Positions 1-9,776 of a stretch of DNA of 48,458 nucleotides are shown in pieces. The notes beneath the pieces are model-generated. The model saw only the letters and a program-made list of their open reading frames with translations. It did not search any database and was not told the origin of the DNA. The DNA lies in assembly GCA_026416125.1 (NCBI GenBank), contig JAOAFT010000017.1:1-48458 (forward strand). Direction: 5' to 3'. The translations under genes and the position numbers were made by a program. Positions within the stretch are counted from its first letter, which is position 1; every line of letters starts with the position of its first letter. The DNA is from Bacteroidota bacterium. Its GTDB lineage: Bacteria > Bacteroidota > Ignavibacteria > UBA10030.

Positions 1-19
1 AGATGTGTATAAGAGACAG
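1..19. other. Residual Tn5/Nextera mosaic-end adapter
   Basis: Bases 1-19 read AGATGTGTATAAGAGACAG, which is exactly the 19-base Tn5 mosaic end used in transposase-based sequencing libraries. It is directly at the contig edge and is not native DNA. Native sequence begins at about base 20. Confidence 0.97.
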
Positions 20-847
20 CTCATACGTACCAGGGATCAGTTTTTCGAGAGGTAACGGTATATAGTATTGCTTAAATGGTAGTGTGCTGGTAGACTGAAC
101 TAAACATAATTGATGGTTACATTCGGTAATATCGAAGTGTGTATAGTGTTCAAATAATTTCCCATGATGGGATGTTCCACCTTCGTACGCTGGTACAATT
201 TTTGGCACAATACTCCATTCCACAGATACAGATTGGTCGAGGTGATTCGTAGTGTTAACAAATAATCCACCTGAACTGGCAAATGGAATAGCTCCATCGT
301 AGAGTAAGAGGGAAAAGTGGGGGCGATTGCTATCAGATTTCAGAAGAGAGCAAAATACCATCGACATCAACGAAACAGTATCTATAGCTTTAGCAATTGT
401 AAAGATGTACTCTCTGTTTCTGTACTCTCGAGGAGAATTGTTGTCTTTTAATTCAACAAGTAAGCGATAAGTACCTGGAGAAAGAGGTACAGATGTGAAG
501 TAGAAACGTTCAATATCATCAATTTTTTGCAATGATGGTTGAGTAAACGTTAGAAGTTTATACGTATGCCGAACAGTGATGTTTTCTTCATTGAGAATAT
601 CTAGTACAAGCTCACCACGTGCCTCAAAAGATTGATGTTCATTCTTCCCTTTTAGAAACGTGAAGAATGATGGTTGGATTCGGTAACATATGTGGACGAT
701 TGTGGTTGTTGAATCAATTCTATACCACGGGTAAGCAAAGGCTGTTATTGGTTTTGTTTCATAGTCTCGATTTTGTGTTCGTACTTGTGTTGTTGCAGGT
801 AAAGCAAGAATAATCACAAGAACGATACTGTAGAGTAATTTGTTCAT
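20..847 (-). CDS. Secreted protein, C-terminus missing; resembles N-terminal part of GWxTD-domain proteins
   Basis: An open frame runs from an ATG at 847 down to the window edge without a stop, giving at least 276 codons before the adapter. The N-terminus MNKLLYSIVLVIILALPATTQ is a typical signal peptide, so the product is exported. The mature part is beta-rich, with a stretch ending in PLSPGTYRLLVELKDNNS that resembles the N-terminal beta-sandwich of the GWxTD family found in Bacteroidota and relatives. The GWxTD motif itself would lie in the missing C-terminal part, so this family call is tentative. The gene is divergent from aroC; 150 bases separate the two start codons and must hold both promoters. 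It is the only gene on the - strand. Confidence 0.7.
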
Positions 848-997
848 TTGTACATTCCCTACAAAGAAAATACAGAGAAAGGTATGGAAAGGCAATAAAT
901 GTTTTTCTCACACGATAATGACAGGTATATTTGAAAATCGCTTGAAAATTCTGTTAATTACAAACATTCAGTAAAATAGAAAAAAGGATGGAAGCAC

Positions 998-2167
998 ATG
1001 ATTCGGTATTTGACAGCTGGGGAATCACATGGGAAGGCTCTTGTAGGAATAATTGAGGGGATTCCTGCGGGTATTCCATTGACTGCTCAATATATCAATC
1101 ATCAACTCCATCGGCGCCAACAAGGATATGGCCGTGGTGGACGAATGAGTATCGAGAAAGACACCGTTGAAATTCTTAGTGGTGTCCGCCATGGTAAAAC
1201 ACTGGGATCTCCAATTGCGTTAGTTATTAAGAACAGGGACTGGGAAAATTGGAAAGAGCGAATGGCTGTTGAGGAAAATAATTTCCAAACGGAGAAGATT
1301 ACTGTACCAAGGCCAGGGCATGCTGACTTTGCTGGAGTACTAAAATACGACTTTGATGATATTCGGAACGTTATAGAGAGAGCTAGTGCACGTGAAACTG
1401 CTATGCGAGTTGCGCTGTGTACTGTTGCACGTCGTTTCTTAGAGGAATGTTCAATTTCAATAGGGAGTCATGTTTTATGTATAGGGACCGTTGAGATCAA
1501 AGAATCGCTTCGAGAAAAGATCTTGATGCAGATTCATCATGCTGTAACAATTTCAGAACAAGCTGATCGTTCGCAGGTACGAATGATAGATGCAAATTCT
1601 GAACGGAAGGCTTTGGATCTTATCAAACGAGCGAAAAAGAAAGGTGATACTCTAGGAGGAATCTTTGAGATCATAGTCACTGGTGTTCCTATAGGACTTG
1701 GTTCATATGTCCAGTGGGATCGACGTTTAACTGGTATGATAGCACAAGCGGTTACATCAATACAAGCAATAAAGGGAGTTGAATTTGGCAATGGATTTGA
1801 CATGGCCAGAAAATATGGTTCTGAAGTCCATGATGAATTTACAGTAAAACATGGGAAGGTTACTCGTAAAACTAACAGAGCTGGTGGTTTCGAAGGAGGA
1901 ATGACGAATGGAGAAATGCTTATAATCAAAGCAGCAATGAAGCCAATTTCTACATTAGTTCATCCTCTCCAATCTGTTGATTTATTGACTCATCAAGAAG
2001 TAAAATCGCGGTACGAACGCTCAGATGTATGTGCTGTACCGGCAGCATCAGTTGTTGGCGAAGCTGTTGTAGCAGTACCACTTGCAAATACCGTGCTTGA
2101 AAAGTATGGGGGAGATTCACTACGAGAAATTAAAGAGCGATTGGAAAAAGCCCTTGTAATTCGATAG
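998..2167 (+). CDS. aroC: Chorismate synthase
   Basis: Catalyses the last step of the shikimate pathway, converting 5-enolpyruvylshikimate-3-phosphate to chorismate with reduced FMN, in the cytoplasm. The 389-residue product has normal length and starts MIRYLTAGESHG, containing the family's GESHG signature. Other conserved blocks are RRQQGYGRGGRM near residue 45, RPGHADF near 105, and the RASARETAMRVA stretch near 128. AGGFEGGMTNG near 300 and the C-terminal VPAASVVGEA block also fit. An AAGGA-like ribosome site precedes the ATG. Its product is the substrate of the MqnA step encoded at 29635-31503, though the two genes are far apart here. Confidence 0.97.
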   Translation: MIRYLTAGESHGKALVGIIEGIPAGIPLTAQYINHQLHRRQQGYGRGGRMSIEKDTVEILSGVRHGKTLGSPIALVIKNRDWENWKERMAVEENNFQTEKITVPRPGHADFAGVLKYDFDDIRNVIERASARETAMRVALCTVARRFLEECSISIGSHVLCIGTVEIKESLREKILMQIHHAVTISEQADRSQVRMIDANSERKALDLIKRAKKKGDTLGGIFEIIVTGVPIGLGSYVQWDRRLTGMIAQAVTSIQAIKGVEFGNGFDMARKYGSEVHDEFTVKHGKVTRKTNRAGGFEGGMTNGEMLIIKAAMKPISTLVHPLQSVDLLTHQEVKSRYERSDVCAVPAASVVGEAVVAVPLANTVLEKYGGDSLREIKERLEKALVIR

Positions 2168-2180
2168 GTTGTTATGCACC

Positions 2181-2209
2181 TTGATTATGCATTAGTAATA
2201 TACTATATT
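2181..2209 (+). promoter_or_regulatory. Promoter-like site upstream of the HNH nuclease gene
   Basis: TTGATT (2181-2186) and TATATT (2204-2209) are separated by exactly 17 bases in the gap after aroC. The same pair with the same spacing occurs at 45928-45956. It lies about 130 bases upstream of the HNH start. Inferred from sequence only. Confidence 0.5.
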
Positions 2210-2337
2210 TTACGTAAATTATTGAGAAAGTCTAAAGTAATGTACGAGACAATGGCACAGAAGAAAGGAGGTGCCGGGTCTTCAGTAAATTCGAAAAGAC
2301 ATTTAGTTCCAATGGAAAATTAAGTCGTAAGGTACTT

Positions 2338-2823
2338 GTGCTCAATAATAACTATGAGCCATTAAGTATTTGCAATGTAAAGAAAGCATTGATCCTGCTT
2401 TACTTAGGAAAAGCAGAACTAATAGCTGCATGTGAGGGGAAGTATCTTCATTCGATATCATACACAATGCCCTACCCAAGTATAGTCCGTCTATCAAAGT
2501 ATGTTCGTGTACCCCATAAGACAATTGTTCTATCCCGAAAAAATATACTTCGACGAGATGGTCACCGCTGTCAGTATTGTGGCAGAACGGATGTTACACT
2601 GACGGTAGACCACATTATACCACGTTCACGAGGTGGGAGCGATACGTGGGAAAATTTGGTTGCAGCGTGTGTTGCATGTAATAATAAAAAAGGTGACCGT
2701 ACACCGCACGAAGCAAATATGAAATTACTTCGCAAACCAATTCGTCCAAATCATGTAATGTTTATACGGCATTTCGTTGGTACTGTGGATGAAGAGTGGA
2801 AACCATACCTCTACATGAATTGA
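2338..2823 (+). CDS. HNH endonuclease family protein (HNH_5 type)
   Basis: A 161-residue protein of the stand-alone HNH family common in bacterial chromosomes; its cellular role is not established. The zinc and catalytic region is intact: Cys78 and Cys81 (CQYC), Asp91-His92 (VDHIIPRSRGG), Asn106 (TWENLV) and Cys111/Cys114 (CVAC). The GTG start is the only usable start in frame and has TAAGG about six bases upstream. However, in-frame codons just before it encode KLSRKVLV, which continues the family's usual VLVLN N-terminus, so the true start may be upstream and hidden by a one-base length change in an A-run at 2316-2319. Nothing marks it as part of a mobile element. Confidence 0.85.
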   Translation: MLNNNYEPLSICNVKKALILLYLGKAELIAACEGKYLHSISYTMPYPSIVRLSKYVRVPHKTIVLSRKNILRRDGHRCQYCGRTDVTLTVDHIIPRSRGGSDTWENLVAACVACNNKKGDRTPHEANMKLLRKPIRPNHVMFIRHFVGTVDEEWKPYLYMN

Positions 2824-2934
2824 TTTGAACAAAAGAGAAATACATCAGAAAAACGACACGAAACATTTTCTACGATTGATTAAGAGTGGATCTTCAATTT
2901 CATTTTCTACCATAATTAGGAGAAGTTAGCAGTT

Positions 2935-3921
2935 ATGCGGAAAAAAGTGATCTTAAGCGGAATGCGTCCAACAGGGAAGCTTCACTTAGGGCACCTTGTA
3001 GGAGCTCTTGAGAATTGGGTAGCGCTACAAGGTGAGTATCAAAATTATCATCTTATAGCTGATTACCACGCTCTTACAACGAATCCTGACACCTCTGAAA
3101 TTTACCAAAATTCACTTGATATGCTGATTGATTGGCTTTCTGCAGGACTTGATCCAACAATAAGTCCGATGTTTCGACAATCTCAAATTAAGGAGCATAC
3201 CGAACTTTTCCTTATTTTTTCAATGCTTATAACAACATCTCGTTTAGAGCGTAATCCAACATTAAAAGAACAGGTGCGGGACTTGGCAATAGAAACTATT
3301 GCATATGGACATCTAGGGTATCCCGTTCTTCAGGCGGCTGATATCCTTCTCTACAAAGGTGAGGTTGTTCCTGTTGGAGAAGATCAATTACCTCACATTG
3401 AAATTACTCGAGAAATTGCCCGACGATTCAACGCACAGTACTGCCCTGATAATCCAGTTTTCCCAGAACCCGAAGGTAAACTTACAAAATTTGCACGCTT
3501 ACCTGGTTTAGATGGGAAACGAATGAGTAAATCTGTTGGTAATACTATTTTGCTCTCCGATTCACCACATGAGATCGAACAAAAGTTGCGATCAGCACTA
3601 ACGGATCCGCAAAAAATACGGAAGGGCGATCCGGGTAGACCAGATATTTGTCTTGTTTTTGCGTATCATTCAAAGTTTAATTCTACTGAGGTAGATGAAA
3701 TTCGTTTAGGGTGTGAAAGCGGTGCACTCGGGTGTGTTGAGTGCAAGAAACGTTGTGCATTAAAAATAATTGAAACTCTTACTCCTCATCGTGAGAAACG
3801 GCTATACTACGAAGCACATCTTGATGAAGTGAAAGCAATTTTAATTGATGGTGAAGCAAGGGCTCGTGCGGTAGCGCAACAAACAATGCACCAAGTACGC
3901 GATGTTATGAAGATGGGATAG
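2935..3921 (+). CDS. trpS: Tryptophanyl-tRNA synthetase
   Basis: Charges tRNA-Trp with tryptophan using ATP; class I synthetase in the cytoplasm. The 328-residue length is typical of bacterial TrpRS. The HIGH-type motif is HLGH at residues 17-20 and the KMSKS motif is RMSKS at 196-200. The stretch GEDQLPHIEITREIARRFN is the usual TrpRS core. AGGAGAAG precedes the ATG at good spacing. The next gene, scpA, begins two bases after the stop, so the two are probably co-transcribed. Confidence 0.97.
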   Translation: MRKKVILSGMRPTGKLHLGHLVGALENWVALQGEYQNYHLIADYHALTTNPDTSEIYQNSLDMLIDWLSAGLDPTISPMFRQSQIKEHTELFLIFSMLITTSRLERNPTLKEQVRDLAIETIAYGHLGYPVLQAADILLYKGEVVPVGEDQLPHIEITREIARRFNAQYCPDNPVFPEPEGKLTKFARLPGLDGKRMSKSVGNTILLSDSPHEIEQKLRSALTDPQKIRKGDPGRPDICLVFAYHSKFNSTEVDEIRLGCESGALGCVECKKRCALKIIETLTPHREKRLYYEAHLDEVKAILIDGEARARAVAQQTMHQVRDVMKMG

Positions 3922-3923
3922 TA

Positions 3924-4664
3924 ATGTATACTATTAAACTACAGGATTTCGAAGGTCCTCTTGATCTCCTTTTGTTTTTCATCAAACGTGACGAGCTTGA
4001 TATTTACGATATTCCGATTGCGCGTATTACAAAGGAATTCCTCGAGTACATCCACTATATGCAAGAGCTTGATCTCGAAATTGCAAGTGAATTTCTTGTA
4101 ATGGCTGCAGAACTCATGCAAATCAAAGTGAAAATGCTTCTCCCACCAGAATGTACTGAAGAAGAAGAAATTGATCCTCGTGCACATTTGGTACAACGAC
4201 TTGTTGAATATAAGCGATACAAAGAAGTTGCTATGGAAATGAGGACATTAGAGGAGGAACAGTCAAAAATATTCTACCGAGGATACTACGAAGCTGATCC
4301 TCGCACTGTTGAAGAAGAAACGGGCCAAGAGTTCATTCGTGATGTAACATTTTTCGATCTTATTGCATCGTTTAAATTTGCTATGGAACAAATGCCGAAG
4401 AAATTCGTCCACGAAATTTTACGAATCAATGTAACCATTGAAGAGCAAATTGAGTATTTGGAAAATTTCTTTGCCCGCCGTTCGGAAGCGACGTTCCATG
4501 AAGTAGTGAGGGATTTTAAAGAAAAAATTCGTATTGTTGTAACGTTTTTGGCATTACTTGAACTCATTCGCTATCGAAAACTCGTTGTTCGTCAAAATAT
4601 TCCCTTCGGTGAAGTTTTTATTATTCGAAATGTATCAGAGAGTCTTACTATTTCAGAAAACTAA
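3924..4664 (+). CDS. scpA: Segregation and condensation protein A
   Basis: Kleisin subunit that bridges SMC heads with ScpB in the bacterial condensin, needed for chromosome compaction and segregation. The 246-residue product begins with the conserved ScpA block around FEGPLDLLLFFIKRDELDIYD-like sequence at residues 9-29 and has the middle LVMAAELMQIKVKMLLP helix near 58-74, the N-terminal kleisin helices. The C-terminal winged helix covers roughly residues 165-240. Its stop overlaps the scpB ATG by one base (TAATG), so the partner subunits are translationally coupled. Confidence 0.95.
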   Translation: MYTIKLQDFEGPLDLLLFFIKRDELDIYDIPIARITKEFLEYIHYMQELDLEIASEFLVMAAELMQIKVKMLLPPECTEEEEIDPRAHLVQRLVEYKRYKEVAMEMRTLEEEQSKIFYRGYYEADPRTVEEETGQEFIRDVTFFDLIASFKFAMEQMPKKFVHEILRINVTIEEQIEYLENFFARRSEATFHEVVRDFKEKIRIVVTFLALLELIRYRKLVVRQNIPFGEVFIIRNVSESLTISEN

Positions 4665-5962
4665 TGCTCGAAGAGACAACAACACAAAATTTCGAACTTA
4701 AGATTCCGACAACGTTGAAAGCGCTCGTTGAAGCACTTATTTTTGCTGCTCATGAACCACTTTCAATTGCTCAAATACGTTCGATATACCATAGCGACAG
4801 TAAAAAGAGTGACACTGACAAGATCGATGGAGATACAATTCGCAACATTATTGATGAGTTAAATAGAGAATATATCCGTGATGATCGCCCATACCGTATT
4901 GTCTCGATTGCAGGAGGTTACCAGTTTGCAACACGACCGGAATATGCAGAGTGGCTAGGACGCCTTCATAAAGAACAAGGACGAAAAAAGCTATCGCAGT
5001 CAGGAATTGAAACACTTGCGATTATAGCATACAAACAACCAATTACAAAAGCGGAGGTGGAGAAAATTCGAGGTGTAAATTGCGATTACGTTATTAAGAC
5101 ACTCCTCGAAAGAGAATTAATCACAGTTGTAGGTAGGTCTGAAACAGTGGGGCGACCATTGCTCTATGGGACGACGAGAGAATTTTTAAAGCATTTTGGC
5201 TTGAATGACATCACAGATCTTCCCCGTCCACGCGAGATAGAAGAAATTCTTGGTGAAAGTCAATTTGAGACAGAACGACGAATGCTCGAAGCTCAAGCAG
5301 CCGCTGATGCAGCAAAGAAAGAATCAGAAGAATTTAAATCGCGTTTACCACACATCCCGAAGAAGAAAGCAGAACTGAATCAAAAAGAAGCCCAGATTTT
5401 TGCACGACAACGTCTACGAGAAATTCGCATTATCCGAAGCCCACGCAACTCCAAAGAAAACACTTCTCAACAAGAGCCACTTGTATTTCAGCAAGCCACA
5501 TCATTACAAACGGATTCAGGTACTACTCAGTCTGTTCAACAAAACGGCATTGAACCTGTTGATACAACAATCAGTCAATCTGTTAGTACTATTCAGCCAG
5601 CAAAGGTTGAAGAAGTAACAAACCTCGAGACACAGCAAGTGGAAAGTATTGAACAGGTTACAAATAAAAGACATGGTGAAAATGATGAACGAGTGGATAT
5701 TGCGTTCAAACAGGCAGAGCAACACACTACCGATATCAAAGAACAGGTAGAAATTAAAGAATCTGCATCTGCAGGGAACATACAAGATGGATTACCTCAA
5801 GAAGAACTTATGTATGTAATGGAAACAAGCAATCAAAGCAGTTCTGACAACGAAAGTTCGATTGGAAAAGCATTGGGGAGCGAGATTCCAAAGGAAGCAA
5901 AATCACGATGGCAACGATGGAAAGAAAAAGTTCAAAACCTCCTCAAGAAACTCTTCGACTAA
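4664..5962 (+). CDS. scpB: Segregation and condensation protein B with a long C-terminal tail
   Basis: Dimeric winged-helix partner of ScpA in the SMC complex. The conserved ScpB domain occupies about residues 14-195, with the diagnostic SQSGIETLAIIAYKQPITK and GRPLLYGTT blocks. Typical ScpB proteins are about 180-250 residues; this one is 432. The extra part, from about residue 215, is rich in Gln, Glu, Ser and Thr, looks disordered, and ends in a basic amphipathic helix (RWQRWKEKVQNLLKKLF). The last 55 bases overlap the next gene in another frame. The tail could be a linker to a DNA- or membrane-binding helix; that is inference. Confidence 0.92.
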   Translation: MLEETTTQNFELKIPTTLKALVEALIFAAHEPLSIAQIRSIYHSDSKKSDTDKIDGDTIRNIIDELNREYIRDDRPYRIVSIAGGYQFATRPEYAEWLGRLHKEQGRKKLSQSGIETLAIIAYKQPITKAEVEKIRGVNCDYVIKTLLERELITVVGRSETVGRPLLYGTTREFLKHFGLNDITDLPRPREIEEILGESQFETERRMLEAQAAADAAKKESEEFKSRLPHIPKKKAELNQKEAQIFARQRLREIRIIRSPRNSKENTSQQEPLVFQQATSLQTDSGTTQSVQQNGIEPVDTTISQSVSTIQPAKVEEVTNLETQQVESIEQVTNKRHGENDERVDIAFKQAEQHTTDIKEQVEIKESASAGNIQDGLPQEELMYVMETSNQSSSDNESSIGKALGSEIPKEAKSRWQRWKEKVQNLLKKLFD

Positions 5963-6669
5963 ATCGTTTCCTTGCAATGGCAGGCATTGCATCGCGGAGA
6001 AAAAGTGATGAGTTAATTAACAGTGGGGTAGTACGCGTAAATGGCAGAATAGTTACCGAGCTTGGTACAAAAGTGAATCCAGCAACAGATCGAATTACAG
6101 TCAACGGGAAACCTGCTACATTGACTGAGAAGAAGATCTATATATTGATGAACAAACCAAAAGATGCTATAACAACTGTTAGTGATGAAAAAGGTAGGAC
6201 TACTGTTATGGACTACCTGAAAACGAAGTACCGTGTTTTTCCAGTGGGGCGGCTTGATAGGAATACAACAGGTGTTTTGCTGTTTACAAACGATGGAGAT
6301 TTTGCTCATGCTCTTCTCCATCCCAAAAACGAAATTGAGAAAGTATACCGTGTAACACTCGACAAACAAGTTACTGATACGGATCTGCGAAAACTCCGGA
6401 AGGGAATTGAATTAAGCGATGGCCCTGCAAAAGCACGCACAGCAGAGATCATTGAGGGATCGAAGAGAAAGAAAGTACTTATTTCATTGACGGAAGGGAG
6501 GAATCGCGAGGTACGCCGTATGTTTGAAGCACTTGGATACGATGTGAAACAACTCGATCGTGTATCATTTGCTGGATTGACACCGCTTGGTGTACCAAGG
6601 GGAAAGTGGCGTTTTTTAACACATCAAGAAGTCCAACAAGTAAAGGAATTAATTGGATTACTGACGTGA
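5908..6669 (+). CDS. rluB: rRNA large-subunit-type pseudouridine synthase (RluB/RsuA family)
   Basis: Isomerises a specific uridine in rRNA to pseudouridine. An S4 RNA-binding domain is at residues about 14-60 (LRLNRFLAMAGIASRRKSDE), followed by the catalytic domain with GRLDRNTTGVLLFTNDG, where the Asp of GRLD is the nucleophile. The C-terminal EGRNREVRRMFEALGY block is typical of the RluB/RsuA/RluE/RluF branch. RluB is the most likely member, but RsuA-type specificity cannot be excluded. The ATG at 5908 or the in-frame ATG at 5917 both lie inside the scpB 3' end; no later start would keep the S4 domain. Placement next to scpAB is a common bacterial arrangement. Confidence 0.9.
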   Translation: MATMERKSSKPPQETLRLNRFLAMAGIASRRKSDELINSGVVRVNGRIVTELGTKVNPATDRITVNGKPATLTEKKIYILMNKPKDAITTVSDEKGRTTVMDYLKTKYRVFPVGRLDRNTTGVLLFTNDGDFAHALLHPKNEIEKVYRVTLDKQVTDTDLRKLRKGIELSDGPAKARTAEIIEGSKRKKVLISLTEGRNREVRRMFEALGYDVKQLDRVSFAGLTPLGVPRGKWRFLTHQEVQQVKELIGLLT

Positions 6670-6676
6670 GGAATAC

Positions 6677-8185
6677 ATGGCGTTTAAACGGTCCAGTGGC
6701 ATTCTCCTTCATGTAACATCTCTTCCTGGACATTGTGGTATAGGCGATCTTGGACCATCAGCATACCACTTTGTCGATTGGCTTGTGGCTGCAGGACAAA
6801 CAATGTGGCAAATGTTGCCACTGTGTCCGGTTGGGTATGGGTACTCACCGTATATGGGACTTTCAGCATTTGCGGCAAATCCGTACGTCGTGGATCTTCT
6901 TGAACTTCAAGAACAAGGCTGGCTCTCCGGTTCTGATCTGCAGTATAGTCAAGAAAATTATCACGCTGTAGAGTTTGAAAAAGTTTTTAGATACAAACAG
7001 CAACTTCTTCGAAAAGCTGCTCATAGTTTTTTTTATAGCAGCTCAACGCAGAAACATGCGTTTGAAGAATTTTGCATGAGAGAATCGTACTGGTTGAATG
7101 ATTATGCTCTCTTCCAGGCACTCAACGATGAGTACGGTGATTGTGACTGGACACAGTGGGATAGTGCTCTTGTTCAACGCGTACCTCATGCAATCGAAAA
7201 AGCCAATTCTGATTTCAATTATCAAATCAATTGCCATAAGTTTGTTCAATGGACATTTGACAGGCAGTTTAAAAAACTAAAATCATATGCAAATAAACGA
7301 GGAATACTCCTTGTTGGTGATATCCCAATCTTTGTGGCACATCATTGTGCGGATGTATGGACACACCAAGAATATTTCTACCTTGATAGAGATGGATTAC
7401 CAACTGTAGTAGCCGGTGTACCACCGGATTATTTCAGTAAAACCGGTCAACGATGGGGGAATCCATTGTACCGATGGAATATTTTACGGGAACAGGGGTA
7501 TTCATGGTGGATAGCTCGTTTTCGTCGTATGCTTGAACTTTTCGACATAGTTCGTATCGATCACTTTAGAGGATTTGAATCATACTGGGAAATACCAGTT
7601 GAAGAAGAGACCGCAGTGAATGGACAGTGGCGTCAAGGGCCTGGGAAAGAATTCTTTGAGGTTCTTCAAAGGAGTGTAGGAACATTGCCCATAATCGCTG
7701 AAGATTTAGGGATAGTAACACCTGAAGTACATACATTACGGGAAACGTTTGGATTCCCCGGCATGCGCGTTCTCCAGTTTGCATTTACCGGTGGTGTCGA
7801 CAATGAATATTTACCCCATCGTTACGAGAGAAACACTGTGGTGTATACTGGAACACACGACAATGATACGACTCGTGGGTGGTATGAAAAAGCTACAGAA
7901 CATGAACGCGATTTTGTTCGACGTTATTGCCAAACCTCTGGACAAGAAATTCATTGGGACTTGATACGACTTGCACTCCAGTCTGTAGCAGATATTGTCA
8001 TTATTCCATTTCAAGATGTATTAGGACTTGGTTCAGAAGCTCGTATGAACACACCAGGAACTGTTGGTGGGAATTGGCAATGGCGTTTTACGTGGGATCA
8101 AGTTGGTCCCTATGCAGCAAGTAGATTGTGTGAATACACAGCTCTCTATGAGCGGTGTTCTCCAACACGTCTTCATCTGTTGTAA
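6677..8185 (+). CDS. malQ: 4-alpha-glucanotransferase (amylomaltase, GH77)
   Basis: Transfers alpha-1,4-glucan segments between oligosaccharides; used in maltodextrin or glycogen turnover in the cytoplasm. The 502-residue length matches the family. It starts with the family block [14 protein letters not shown]. The catalytic nucleophile is Asp295 in VRIDHFRGF and the acid/base is Glu342 in IAEDLG; the [14 protein letters not shown] stretch carries the third acidic residue. GAGGA lies just before the ATG, overlapping the end of the pseudouridine synthase region. No other glycogen genes are in the window, so the substrate source is not shown. Confidence 0.96.
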   Translation: MAFKRSSGILLHVTSLPGHCGIGDLGPSAYHFVDWLVAAGQTMWQMLPLCPVGYGYSPYMGLSAFAANPYVVDLLELQEQGWLSGSDLQYSQENYHAVEFEKVFRYKQQLLRKAAHSFFYSSSTQKHAFEEFCMRESYWLNDYALFQALNDEYGDCDWTQWDSALVQRVPHAIEKANSDFNYQINCHKFVQWTFDRQFKKLKSYANKRGILLVGDIPIFVAHHCADVWTHQEYFYLDRDGLPTVVAGVPPDYFSKTGQRWGNPLYRWNILREQGYSWWIARFRRMLELFDIVRIDHFRGFESYWEIPVEEETAVNGQWRQGPGKEFFEVLQRSVGTLPIIAEDLGIVTPEVHTLRETFGFPGMRVLQFAFTGGVDNEYLPHRYERNTVVYTGTHDNDTTRGWYEKATEHERDFVRRYCQTSGQEIHWDLIRLALQSVADIVIIPFQDVLGLGSEARMNTPGTVGGNWQWRFTWDQVGPYAASRLCEYTALYERCSPTRLHLL

Positions 8186-8214
8186 CATTATGTATCATTA
8201 TTAAGAAGAGAGTT

Positions 8215-9741
8215 ATGAATTCAGAAACAATAAATACAGAACAAGACCATCAAGAACTTAATGACCAAATGCTTCGTCGACGCGACGAGCTACAAAAGTT
8301 AATTGAAATGAATATCAATCCATACGCTTACGAATTTCCGCGTACAGCCTTTTCGCAAGACATTTTTCGTTCCTTTGACGACAGTGCTCCCCCTCAAACT
8401 GTTGCTGTTGCGGGGAGAATAATGTCCATTCGTCGTATGGGAAAAGCATCGTTTTGTCATATTCAGGATTCCAAAGGGAAGATACAAATTTATCTTAAGA
8501 AAGATGATTTAGGAAAAATGTACGATGCTTTTAAACTGATGGATATTGGTGATATTATTGGTGTCCATGGGTTTGTTTTTCGTACAAAGATGGGAGAAAT
8601 CTCAGTTCATGCACAGCGCTTAGAACTTTTAGCAAAATCACTTCGCCCTCTCCCCGTGGTTAAGGAAAAAATTGATGAGCACGGTAATCGAATTGTGTAC
8701 GATCCCTTTTCAGACAAAGAACTTCGGTACCGCCAACGGTACGTTGACTTGATTGTTAATCCGGAAGTACGACAGGTATTTATTAAACGTGCAAAAATTA
8801 TTAGTACAATCCGCAAGTTCTGTGATGAACGTGGATATTTAGAAGTTGAAACACCGGTTCTCCAACCACTGTATGGTGGAGCATCAGCAAGGCCTTTTAT
8901 TACTCATCATAACGCCCTTGACATCGACTTATATCTTCGGATAGCTGACGAATTATACTTGAAACGTCTCATTGTTGGTGGGTTCGACGGTGTTTACGAA
9001 ATTTCAAAGGACTTTCGAAACGAGGGAATGGACCGAACACACAATCCAGAATTTACGATGATGGAAATTTACGTTGCATACAAAGACTATATGTGGATGA
9101 TGACTTTTGTAGAAGAACTTCTCTCAACAGTTGCCAATGAGGTCAATGGTACAATGAAAGTAACGGTTGGTAGCAATGAGGTAGACTTTACACCACCATG
9201 GCGGCGTTTGACAATGTACGATGCTATTCGTGAATTTACTGGAAAATCTCTCGAAGGAAAAAATGAGAAAGAACTTCGTGAGATAGCTGACGAACTTGGA
9301 CTTGAGGTGGATCAAACTGTAGGAATTGGTGCAATTATCGATGAAATATTTAGTGAGAAGGTAGAACCATTCTTAATTCAGCCAACTATCATCACTGATT
9401 ATCCGATAGAAATGTCTCCCTTAGCAAAGAAACACCGGTTCAAACCTGGGTTAGTTGAACGTTTTGAGGTTATCGTCAATGGAAAAGAGCTTTGCAATGC
9501 GTTTAGTGAGTTGAATGATCCACTTGATCAACGTGCAAGGTTCGAAGAACAAATGAAGTTACGAGCTCGAGGAGATGAAGAAGCCCATGTATTGGACGAA
9601 GACTATCTTCGAGCTCTTGAATATGGAATGCCTCCAACAGCAGGTCTTGGTATTGGTATTGACCGCCTAACGATGATCCTTACGAATCAGGAATCAATTC
9701 GGGATGTTATTCTCTTTCCTCAAATGAAGCCAGAACGGTGA
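8215..9741 (+). CDS. lysS: Lysyl-tRNA synthetase, class II
   Basis: Charges tRNA-Lys. The 508-residue product has an N-terminal OB fold (about 55-150) and a class II catalytic core. Motif 2 is in [19 protein letters not shown] and motif 3 in [15 protein letters not shown] near the end; [11 protein letters not shown] is typical of LysRS. The frame is open upstream to an ATG at 8155 inside malQ, but the ATG at 8215, with AAGAGAG before it and directly followed by a hydrophilic helix, is the better start. It follows malQ with a 29-base gap. Confidence 0.97.
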   Translation: MNSETINTEQDHQELNDQMLRRRDELQKLIEMNINPYAYEFPRTAFSQDIFRSFDDSAPPQTVAVAGRIMSIRRMGKASFCHIQDSKGKIQIYLKKDDLGKMYDAFKLMDIGDIIGVHGFVFRTKMGEISVHAQRLELLAKSLRPLPVVKEKIDEHGNRIVYDPFSDKELRYRQRYVDLIVNPEVRQVFIKRAKIISTIRKFCDERGYLEVETPVLQPLYGGASARPFITHHNALDIDLYLRIADELYLKRLIVGGFDGVYEISKDFRNEGMDRTHNPEFTMMEIYVAYKDYMWMMTFVEELLSTVANEVNGTMKVTVGSNEVDFTPPWRRLTMYDAIREFTGKSLEGKNEKELREIADELGLEVDQTVGIGAIIDEIFSEKVEPFLIQPTIITDYPIEMSPLAKKHRFKPGLVERFEVIVNGKELCNAFSELNDPLDQRARFEEQMKLRARGDEEAHVLDEDYLRALEYGMPPTAGLGIGIDRLTMILTNQESIRDVILFPQMKPER

Positions 9742-9776
9742 ATTTATCGGAGGAAAACGATGTAAAAAGGCATTAA

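Noticed and set aside
2252-2323. A 23-codon ORF (MAQKKGGAGSS...) resembling the start of ribosomal protein L27
   Set aside because: The likeness covers about 11 residues only, the frame stops at once, and there is no ribosome site. It is likely chance, though it matters for the HNH start question.
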